Source: an uncultured Planctomycetaceae bacterium
GTDB taxonomy: Bacteria > Planctomycetota > Planctomycetia > Planctomycetales > Planctomycetaceae
Length of the DNA: 6,938 nt
Assembly (NCBI GenBank): GCA_937975745.1
Contig: CALJUK010000992.1
Span: 1 to 6,938 of the forward strand
Reading direction: 5' to 3'
The translations under genes were made by a program, and so were the position numbers. Positions within the stretch are counted from its first letter, which is position 1. Every line of letters starts with the position of its first letter. The notes under the pieces are model-generated. The model did not search any database, had not been told where the DNA came from, and saw nothing but the letters and a program-made list of their open reading frames with translations. This document shows, in pieces, positions 1 through 5,471 of the stretch.

Positions 1-59
1 CTGCAAAGCTTGCCGGTTGGATGATTCAATCCGACAACACCGACAGGGCTGTTCGGTGA
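1..59 (+). other. Possible C-terminal tail of an upstream gene
   Basis: The frame beginning at base 3 stays open from the window edge to a TGA at 57-59 and would encode about 18 residues, AKLAGWMIQSDNTDRAVR. This could be the end of a protein lying upstream in the same direction. The stretch is too short to assign to a family, and an open frame of this length is expected by chance. The other two forward frames also stop early, at 22-24 and near 80. Confidence 0.2.
38..58 (+). terminator. Weak hairpin near possible upstream stop
   Basis: CACCGA at 38-43 is the exact reverse complement of TCGGTG at 53-58, giving a 6-bp stem around a 9-base loop. The flanking GATTCA (23-28) and TGAATC (57-62) are also complementary and offer a competing outer stem. 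No T-run follows, so an intrinsic terminator is only a possibility. It lies over the putative stop codon of an upstream frame. Confidence 0.2.
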
Positions 60-75
60 ATCAAGGCAACGCGGT

Positions 76-103
76 TTGACAAGTGGGGATGGCGGCCTAG
101 GTT
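76..103 (+). promoter_or_regulatory. Candidate sigma70-type promoter for the operon
   Basis: A perfect TTGACA lies at 76-81. Sixteen bases later TAGGTT (98-103) matches only three of six positions of the -10 consensus. If used, it would leave a leader of about 210 bases before the amidotransferase ATG at 323. The poor -10 and the long leader keep confidence low, but no better pair was seen between 60 and 322. Confidence 0.2.
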
Positions 104-322
104 TTCCTGGCGAGATTTCCGTGCAAATGGGCGCTGCCGTTGTTTTACCAACCCGGTGGCCAGGACGCACGCAATCGAGCGATCGGCCGTCAATCACTGA
201 GGCGACGGTCTCTGTGACCCTTGAGTTCCCGTCGTGACGGATAGCCCTCTGCCCGGCGTCTGTCCGCGGCTTGTGTAACACATCCCCTGTGCGCTCTCAG
301 CACCGTAGCGAGTCGACTAACC
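104..322. other. Leader region without a recognisable gene
   Basis: No convincing coding region lies here. A 36-codon ATG frame at 127-237 has no ribosome binding site and no recognisable content. An 11-base palindrome, TGTGTAACACA, sits at 272-282, about 40 bases upstream of the amidotransferase start. CCGTC and GACGG around 230-240 could form a trivial stem. I see no tRNA, riboswitch fold or repeat array. Confidence 0.4.
272..282. promoter_or_regulatory. Small palindrome, possible operator
   Basis: TGTGTAACACA is a perfect inverted repeat, TGTGT and ACACA around a single A, 40 bases upstream of the first gene of the cluster. Its size and position suit a dimeric repressor or activator site. 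A palindrome this short can arise by chance, no second copy was noticed, and no regulator gene is in the window. Confidence 0.15.
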
Positions 323-2344
323 ATGTGCGGAATCTCCGGGATCGTCCATCTTGATGAGCGTCAGGCCGAAGTGGAAACGCTCAATCGGATGATTGCCACG
401 CTCTATCACCGTGGCCCTGATGCGCACGGCACGTTTGTTCGTGGACCGGCGGGACTGGCTCATGCCCGTCTGAGCATCATCGACCTGTCGGGTGGTCGGC
501 AGCCGATGCACTCCGCCAACGGGCATTTGGCGCTCACATTCAATGGCGAAATCTTCAACTACCTGGAACTGCGGGAAGAGTTGATCGCCAAAGGGCACCG
601 CTTCGCGACCCGGTCCGACACCGAGGTGATTCTGCATCTGTATCAGGAGTACGGCCGCGAGTGCGTACATCGGATGAATGGCCAATGGGCCTTTGCCATC
701 TGGGACGCGCAGAAGCAGGAGTTGTTTCTGTCACGCGATCGGCTCGGCATTCGCCCGCTGTTTTACACCCGCACAGCGAAGTCGTTGGTTTTCGCCTCAG
801 AAATTAAGGCCTTGCTGACACTGCCGGAAGTCGACCGGCGGATCGACCCGCAGGCACTCGACCAGTTGTTTACCTTCTGGTCGCCGCTTCCTCCGCGGAC
901 GATCTTTCAGAACATCCAGGAACTTCCCCCCGGTCACAATCTGACGTTGCGCGCTGGGAAAGCCGAAGTGACTCCTTACTGGAGTCTCGACTATCAGCCG
1001 GAAAGCAACGGACGTTCGGCCGACGACTGGGCCGAAGAACTGCGCGAGCTGCTGATCGACGCCACTCGATTGCGGTTGCGAAGCGATGTTCCCGTGGGAG
1101 CCTACTTGAGCGGTGGTCTCGATTCGTCCTTGACGACCGGGATGATCCGGCGGTTCACAGATGCCCCACTCAAAACGTATTCGGTTTCGTTCTCGGACCC
1201 GGACTTCGACGAAAGTGGTTTCCAGGGAGACGTGATCAAGCTGCTGGGGACAGACCACCGCGAGGTCCGCTGCACCTACGACGACATCGGTCGGATCTTC
1301 CCGACGGTCATCGCTCATACCGAACGGCCCGTGTTGCGGACGGCGCCCGCTCCGATGTTTCTGCTTTCGAGGCTTGTCCGGCAAGACGGAACGAAGGTCG
1401 TCATGACGGGCGAAGGTGCCGACGAGATGCTCGGTGGTTACGACATCTTTAAGGAAGCCAAAGTCCGTCGCTTCTGGGCTCGACAGCCGGATTCGGCATT
1501 TCGGCCGCTGTTGTTGAAGCGGTTGTATCCGTACATGAAGAATCTGCAGTCGCAGTCGCCGGCGTACTTGAAGGCGTTCTTCAACGTGCGACCCGAGGAC
1601 CTGGCCAGCCCGTTCTTCTCGCATCTTCCCCGCTGGGATCTGACGGCACGCATCAAGATGTTCTACTCGGCCGATTTGAAGGATCGGTTGGGGAAGTACG
1701 ATCCCCTGATGGATTACTCGCGCCAGCTTCCGGCAGCGTACGAAAGCTGGCATCCCTTCTGCCAGGCGCAGTACCTGGAAGCCTCGGGGCTGATGCCGGG
1801 CTACATTCTCTGCTCGCAGGGGGACCGGATGGGGATGGGAAATTCGGTCGAAGGCCGGTTCCCGTTCCTGGACTATCGCGTAGCCGAGTTTGCCTCCCGC
1901 GTACCAATCCGCCTGAAGATGCGTGGCCTGGACGAGAAGCATTTGCTGAAGCGGGCTGCCGGCGATTTGGTTCCCGATTCGGTTCGGAATCGGCCGAAGC
2001 AACCGTACCGCGCACCCGATGCACTGAGCTTCTTCAATCCCGAGACAAAATCAGCCCGGTTCGAATATGTCGAGGAGCTTCTCTCGGCGGAGAAGATTTC
2101 CGAGCACGGGTTATTCCATCCGCAGGCCGTCGAGCGGCTGGTGAAAAAGGTCCGCCAGGGACAGGCGATTGGAACCAAGGACAATATGGCTGTTGTCGGA
2201 ATTCTGTCCGCGCAGCTCGTTGCTGAGCAGTACATCAACGGCCATACGGTGATAGCCGAACCGACGGACCAGAAGCTCGCGAACCGCGGCAACCTGGTGA
2301 CTGCTTCGTCAGGAGAGAGTGTCTGCACATCAGGCATCTCCTGA
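323..2344 (+). CDS. AsnB-type glutamine-hydrolysing amidotransferase
   Basis: This 673-residue protein belongs to the asparagine synthetase B family. The family hydrolyses glutamine in an N-terminal Ntn domain and channels ammonia to an adenylated carboxylate in the C-terminal domain. The start is fixed because Cys2 of MCGISGI must become the N-terminal nucleophile. RGPDAHG (30-36), the AHARLS segment around Arg49, FNGEIFNY (73-80) and RSDTE (97-101) are the expected glutaminase elements. The PP-loop SGGLDSS is at 263-269, and TGEGADEMLGGY (362-373) and EGRFPFLDYR (510-519) complete the synthetase site, so both domains look active. The last 30 or so residues form a polar tail beyond the usual fold. 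No clear Shine-Dalgarno precedes the ATG. Next to a carrier protein, an acyl ligase and a deacetylase, a role in amidating a sugar acid or acyl group for a surface polysaccharide is likelier than bulk asparagine synthesis. The family call is firm; the substrate is inferred. Confidence 0.95.
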   Translation: MCGISGIVHLDERQAEVETLNRMIATLYHRGPDAHGTFVRGPAGLAHARLSIIDLSGGRQPMHSANGHLALTFNGEIFNYLELREELIAKGHRFATRSDTEVILHLYQEYGRECVHRMNGQWAFAIWDAQKQELFLSRDRLGIRPLFYTRTAKSLVFASEIKALLTLPEVDRRIDPQALDQLFTFWSPLPPRTIFQNIQELPPGHNLTLRAGKAEVTPYWSLDYQPESNGRSADDWAEELRELLIDATRLRLRSDVPVGAYLSGGLDSSLTTGMIRRFTDAPLKTYSVSFSDPDFDESGFQGDVIKLLGTDHREVRCTYDDIGRIFPTVIAHTERPVLRTAPAPMFLLSRLVRQDGTKVVMTGEGADEMLGGYDIFKEAKVRRFWARQPDSAFRPLLLKRLYPYMKNLQSQSPAYLKAFFNVRPEDLASPFFSHLPRWDLTARIKMFYSADLKDRLGKYDPLMDYSRQLPAAYESWHPFCQAQYLEASGLMPGYILCSQGDRMGMGNSVEGRFPFLDYRVAEFASRVPIRLKMRGLDEKHLLKRAAGDLVPDSVRNRPKQPYRAPDALSFFNPETKSARFEYVEELLSAEKISEHGLFHPQAVERLVKKVRQGQAIGTKDNMAVVGILSAQLVAEQYINGHTVIAEPTDQKLANRGNLVTASSGESVCTSGIS

Positions 2345-2436
2345 CGTGACACCCAGATTTATCAGCGGGGCGTCAACGCGGAAGCCACCCGCAGTGAACC
2401 ACCAACTTCGTTTCGTTTCCCCCTGGCAGTGAGTTG
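2345..2436 (+). other. Intergenic gap between amidotransferase and ACP
   Basis: No gene, terminator-like hairpin with a T-run, or promoter stands out in this gap. A pyrimidine-rich stretch, CTTCGTTTCGTTTCC, lies around 2406-2420. The gap does not argue against cotranscription of the flanking genes. Confidence 0.4.
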
Positions 2437-2443
2437 AGGAAAG
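2437..2443 (+). promoter_or_regulatory. Ribosome binding site deciding the ACP start
   Basis: AGGAAAG lies here, with AGGA five bases before the ATG at 2446. An in-frame TTG at 2434 would overlap this site, so ATG 2446 is the better start and the protein is four residues shorter than the longest frame. Confidence 0.65.
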
Positions 2444-2445
2444 AT

Positions 2446-2706
2446 ATGCAAAACGTCGAAAGCGGTATCCGTGATTTCATCGCAGACAATTTTCTGTTTG
2501 GTCAAAGCATCGACGCTCTGGAATCGCAGGCTTCGCTGTTGGAAGCGGGTCTGATCGATTCAACCGGCGTGCTCGAACTGGTGACGTTCCTGGAAGATCG
2601 CTTCGCCATCGGCATCGAAGATGATGAACTGGTTCCAGAAAACCTGGACTCCGTCGAGCGTCTGGTGAACTTTGTGGAATCAAAGCTTCAAGTCCTGAAG
2701 TCTTGA
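2446..2706 (+). CDS. Stand-alone acyl carrier protein
   Basis: This small acidic protein of 86 residues has the length and layout of a free-standing acyl or peptidyl carrier protein. A helical N-terminal part is followed by LLEAGLIDST (31-40). In that motif Ser39 aligns with the serine that receives 4'-phosphopantetheine. Helix 2 then starts at VLELVTFLEDRF (42-53), and IEDDELVPENLDSVERLVNFVE (57-78) matches helices 3 and 4. The usual residue after the serine is Leu, Met or Ile; here it is Thr. The protein probably carries an acyl or aminoacyl group made by the adenylating enzyme encoded 52 bp downstream, as DltC does for DltA, and presents it to a transferase not seen in this window. It is unlikely to be the fatty acid synthesis AcpP, given the gene context and the divergent DST motif. 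The cargo is unknown. Confidence 0.9.
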   Translation: MQNVESGIRDFIADNFLFGQSIDALESQASLLEAGLIDSTGVLELVTFLEDRFAIGIEDDELVPENLDSVERLVNFVESKLQVLKS

Positions 2707-2745
2707 AGTCGTATCAGTCTGGCCCCCCATCAACCTGTATTGGAC

Positions 2746-2749
2746 GGAG
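2746..2749 (+). promoter_or_regulatory. Ribosome binding site for the ligase GTG start
   Basis: GGAG within GGACGGAGC lies nine bases before GTG at 2759. It supports the GTG start, since the next in-frame ATG (codon 80) falls inside the conserved N-terminal subdomain. Confidence 0.55.
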
Positions 2750-2758
2750 CACTCGAAC

Positions 2759-4312
2759 GTGCAACTCGAATCGTTTCTGGAGAATTCCGCCGCACGGCTG
2801 CCGAACAAAACGGCGTTGATTGCCGGGCAAACGGAGCTGACGTACGCGCAGATCGAAGCGGACAGCAATCGTCTGGCGGACGGTCTGCTGAAGAATGGCT
2901 TGCAGCGTGGTGATCGGGTGGCGATCTATCTGGACAACTGCCCCGAAGCGGTCGTCGCGATTTGGGCCGTGCTCAAGGCGGGTGGCGTGTTCATGCCCGT
3001 CAATCCGACAACCAAGCCGGATAAACTCGCGTACGTCCTGAACGACTCGCGGGCCCGCATGCTGATCGGAACGGTTCGTAAGTACGCTCAGTACCACACA
3101 GAGCTGGTTGACACGCCGCATCTGGAATGTGTCGTGCTGACCGGGTCCAAGGTCTCCCTCGAGTTCGCGGGCAATGCGGATGTGGTCTATTGGGACGATG
3201 TCATGGCAGAGCACGCCGCCCATGACACTCCCCCGGCCAAGACCTGCATCGACATTGATCTGGCGGCTCTCATCTACACTTCGGGTTCCACGGGGAACCC
3301 CAAGGGAGTGATGCTGACCCACTTGAACATGGTCCATGCGGCCACGTCGATCACGACGTATCTGATGAACGTTGAAGAGGACATCATTCTCGATGTCCTT
3401 CCGCTCTCGTTCGACTACGGGTTGTACCAACTGCTGATGACTTTCAAGGTGGGCGGCACACTGGTGCTGGAGAAATCCTTCACCTATCCGCACGCCGTTC
3501 TGCAACGTCTGGTCGAGACACACGCGACCGGGTTCCCTTTGGTACCGACGATTTCGGCGATCCTGTTGCAGATGGACCTGTCGAAATACGACTTCTCGGG
3601 ATTGCGATACGTTACGAATACCGGTGCGGCATTGCCGACCGAACACATCACCCGCCTGCGGGAACTTCTACCGCATGTGCAGGTCTTCTCAATGTACGGC
3701 CTGACCGAGTGCAAACGTGTCTCTTACCTGCCGCTGGATCAGATCGACATTCGACCTGGATCTGTCGGCCGGGCGATGCCGAATAGCGAGACCTACATTG
3801 TCGACGAGAACGGCCGGCGGTTGCCCTACGGCGAAGTGGGCGAGCTCGTTGTCCGTGGCGCGAACGTGATGAAGGGATACTGGGAAGCTCCGGAACGGAC
3901 TGCCGAACGGCTGAAGCCGGGCGATATTCCGGGCGAGATGGTCCTCTACACGGGGGATTTGTTCCGCTGCGACGAGGAGGGCTATTTGTACTTCGTCGGT
4001 CGGCGTGACGACATCATCAAGAGCCGCGGCGAGAAAGTCAGTCCGAAGGAAATCGAAAACATACTGTTCAGCCATCCGGAGATTGCCGAGGCCGCTGTTG
4101 TTGGCGACCCCGATCCGGTGTTGGGGCAGTCGATTCGCGCAGTCGTCTCTCTACGAGAGGGCTCACACTTAAGCGAACGAGACGTGTTGGCCTGGTGCCG
4201 GCAATCGCTTGAAGATTACATGGTGCCCCAGCGGGTCGAATTTCGTGACGCGCTGCCGAAATCACCGAACGGGAAAGTCGACAAAAAACAGCTCACAGGA
4301 GTCGCGATATGA
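2759..4312 (+). CDS. Class I adenylate-forming acyl ligase (AMP-forming)
   Basis: This 517-residue enzyme of the acyl-CoA synthetase/NRPS A-domain/luciferase superfamily is full length from a GTG start. Core motifs appear in order: A3 YTSGSTGNPKGV (173-184), A5 YGLTECKRVSYLP (313-325), A7 YTGD (397-400), the hinge GRRDDIIKSRGEKVSP (414-429), and A10 PKSPNGKVDKK (500-510) with the catalytic Lys506. All residues needed for adenylation are present. Such enzymes convert a carboxylate and ATP to an acyl-AMP, then transfer the acyl group to a thiol. The adjacent carrier protein gene, 52 bp upstream, is the likely acceptor rather than free CoA. The sequence resembles ligases found with exosortase-associated exopolysaccharide clusters, judged from memory of that family. 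CKR directly after the A5 Thr-Glu is unusual and may help define the substrate. No signal peptide or membrane segment is visible. The gene end overlaps the next gene by ATGA, implying translational coupling. The acid substrate is unknown. Confidence 0.92.
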   Translation: MQLESFLENSAARLPNKTALIAGQTELTYAQIEADSNRLADGLLKNGLQRGDRVAIYLDNCPEAVVAIWAVLKAGGVFMPVNPTTKPDKLAYVLNDSRARMLIGTVRKYAQYHTELVDTPHLECVVLTGSKVSLEFAGNADVVYWDDVMAEHAAHDTPPAKTCIDIDLAALIYTSGSTGNPKGVMLTHLNMVHAATSITTYLMNVEEDIILDVLPLSFDYGLYQLLMTFKVGGTLVLEKSFTYPHAVLQRLVETHATGFPLVPTISAILLQMDLSKYDFSGLRYVTNTGAALPTEHITRLRELLPHVQVFSMYGLTECKRVSYLPLDQIDIRPGSVGRAMPNSETYIVDENGRRLPYGEVGELVVRGANVMKGYWEAPERTAERLKPGDIPGEMVLYTGDLFRCDEEGYLYFVGRRDDIIKSRGEKVSPKEIENILFSHPEIAEAAVVGDPDPVLGQSIRAVVSLREGSHLSERDVLAWCRQSLEDYMVPQRVEFRDALPKSPNGKVDKKQLTGVAI

Positions 4313-5307
4313 GTCTGACTACTACAGAATTCTCTGCGGATGTCCTCCACCTGGACGCCGAGGCGGAAACCGAACGAATCGTGTCCTGGATGCGACAAAC
4401 CGTCCGCGGCGAATTACGTCGCAAAGGGGGCGTGCTGGGTGTCTCGGGCGGTATCGACAGCAGTGTCGTCGCGGCTTTGTGCGTGCGGGCCTTTGGTCCG
4501 GAACGAACCTTCGGAATTATGATGCCCGAGCAGGACTCGGCGGATGACAGCCTGGCACTGGGCCAGTTGCTGGCCGATACGTACGGCTTTCCCACGATTG
4601 TCGAAAATGTGTCGCCGCTGTTGGACGGTGCTGGCTGCTATCGCCGCCGGGACGAAGCCATCAAGAGTGTCATCCCGCAGTATGAACCGAACTGGAAGTC
4701 GAAGATCGTACTGCCAAACTTGTTTGACGGTAGTTACCGCATCTTCTCGGTCGTGGTGCAGGCTCCGGACGGAACCCGGTACCGGGAACGGCTTCCGCTA
4801 GACGCCTATCAGACGATCGTGGCTGCGACCAATTTCAAGCAGCGCTGCCGCAAGATGGTCGAGTACTACCATGCTGATCGCTTGAATTACGTCGTGGCTG
4901 GAACACCCAATCGCCTGGAGTATGACCAGGGATTCTTCGTCAAGAACGGTGACGGCGCCGCCGACATCAAGCCAATTGCCCATCTGTACAAGACTCAGGT
5001 GTATCAGTTGGCCGAGTACCTGGGCGTGCCGGATGTAATCCGGATGCGGCCTCCGACAACCGACACGTATTCGCTGGAGCAGACTCAGGAAGAGTTCTAC
5101 TTTTCGCTTCCTTACGATCGGTTGGACCTCTGTTTGTACGCCAAGAATCATGGCGTCGACCCCGCAGCGGTGGCCGACGTGGTTGGTTTGACGCGTGAGC
5201 AGGTGGTGCGAGTGCAGGACGACATCGATGCCAAGCGGAAGGCGACTCGTTACGGACACTTGAAGCCGCTGCTGGTCGAACCGGTTCAAGAACTGAACCT
5301 TCCGTAA
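4309..5307 (+). CDS. NAD synthetase-like N-type ATP pyrophosphatase
   Basis: This 332-residue protein resembles the synthetase domain of NAD+ synthetase (NadE). The N-type PP-loop SGGIDSS is at 46-52. The second signature GTPNRLEYDQGFFVKNGDG (198-216) and ADIKPIAHLYKTQVYQLAEYLG (218-239) closely match the NadE core. No glutaminase domain is attached, so ammonia must come from solution or a partner such as the AsnB-type protein. It exceeds the roughly 275 residues of ammonia-dependent NadE, mostly through an insert of about 40 residues between positions 101 and 175 that includes a predicted beta hairpin near 143-162. The region after the core, PTTDTYSLEQTQEEFYFSLPY (249-269), departs from the usual QTDE-ELG pattern. 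AGGAG at 4297-4301, seven bases before the ATG, supports the start. Tandem stops TAA TGA end the gene. The ATGA overlap with the ligase ties it to this pathway. I infer a specialised amide- or amidine-forming enzyme; a second housekeeping NadE cannot be excluded. Confidence 0.85.
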   Translation: MSLTTTEFSADVLHLDAEAETERIVSWMRQTVRGELRRKGGVLGVSGGIDSSVVAALCVRAFGPERTFGIMMPEQDSADDSLALGQLLADTYGFPTIVENVSPLLDGAGCYRRRDEAIKSVIPQYEPNWKSKIVLPNLFDGSYRIFSVVVQAPDGTRYRERLPLDAYQTIVAATNFKQRCRKMVEYYHADRLNYVVAGTPNRLEYDQGFFVKNGDGAADIKPIAHLYKTQVYQLAEYLGVPDVIRMRPPTTDTYSLEQTQEEFYFSLPYDRLDLCLYAKNHGVDPAAVADVVGLTREQVVRVQDDIDAKRKATRYGHLKPLLVEPVQELNLP

Positions 5308-5321
5308 TGAATCCGTATAAA
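5293..5321 (+). promoter_or_regulatory. Weak promoter candidate ahead of the deacetylase
   Basis: TATAAA at 5316-5321 is a good -10 match. The best -35 at normal spacing is CTGAAC (5293-5298), matching three of six positions and lying inside the end of the preceding gene. It might give the deacetylase independent transcription, but the -35 is poor. Confidence 0.2.
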
Positions 5322-5345
5322 CAGTTTCGATACCGGTGGGTTGTG

Positions 5346-5356
5346 AGCCTTCGGCT
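5346..5356 (+). other. Short hairpin AGCC-TTC-GGCT
   Basis: A perfect 4-bp stem with a three-base loop lies in the gap between the NAD-synthetase-like gene and the deacetylase. No T-run follows and the stem is short, so it is not called a terminator. Confidence 0.2.
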
Positions 5357-5402
5357 GGCATTCCCGTGACGAAGACGAAGGACACAGATGTTTTGAAACC
5401 GT

Positions 5403-5471
5403 ATGGAGAGAAATAAGGGAGCCTGTCCGAGACGTTGGTTTCGGACAGGTGTGGTGACAGGTTCGCTATGA
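5403..5471 (+). CDS. Possible 22-codon leader ORF before deacetylase
   Basis: ATG at 5403 opens a 22-codon frame ending at TGA 5469-5471, which overlaps the deacetylase ATG (5468-5470) as ATGA. The peptide is basic, beginning MERNKGACPRR, and matches nothing I recognise. Nearly the whole hairpin-forming stretch 5422-5449 lies within it. The ribosome binding site is poor: a purine-rich GAAGGA at 5377-5382 is too far away. It may be a translationally coupled leader or simply chance, because any gene starting ATGA gives such an overlap when the upstream frame is open. Confidence 0.2.
   Translation: MERNKGACPRRWFRTGVVTGSL
5419..5452 (+). other. Strong 12-bp hairpin in the deacetylase leader
   Basis: CCTGTCCGA (5422-5430) and TCGGACAGG (5441-5449) are perfect reverse complements. 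The stem extends inward by a G-T, an A-T and a C-G pair to a GTTG tetraloop (5434-5437), giving 12 bp in total. It ends 18 bases before the deacetylase ATG. No T-run follows, so an ordinary intrinsic terminator is unlikely. Possible roles are attenuation, mRNA stabilisation by a processed 5' end, or control of the downstream start. GACAGG of the right arm recurs at 5456-5461, at the spacing of a weak ribosome binding site. Confidence 0.55.

Noticed and set aside
127..237. 36-codon ATG frame upstream of the amidotransferase
   Set aside because: It has no Shine-Dalgarno, no recognisable composition, and a length expected by chance.
797..2002. Long open frame of 401 codons on the - strand inside the amidotransferase gene
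   Set aside because: It lies wholly within a gene with intact family motifs on the + strand, and its translation is rich in Arg, Gln and His without domain features. It is a typical antisense shadow in GC-rich coding DNA.
2714..3646. Open frame of 310 codons on the - strand inside the acyl ligase gene
   Set aside because: It is opposite a well supported ligase, shows low-complexity Arg/Gln/Val composition and no motif, and is explained by codon bias of the + strand gene.
5422..5449. Hairpin as an intrinsic terminator of the upstream operon
   Set aside because: The stem is strong, but the following bases are TGTGGTGACAGG with no T-run, so a standard Rho-independent terminator is not supported.
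5435..5467. TTG at 5435 as an alternative deacetylase start
   Set aside because: It lies in the loop of a 12-bp hairpin with no ribosome binding site. ATG 5468 fits the usual N-terminus of the family.
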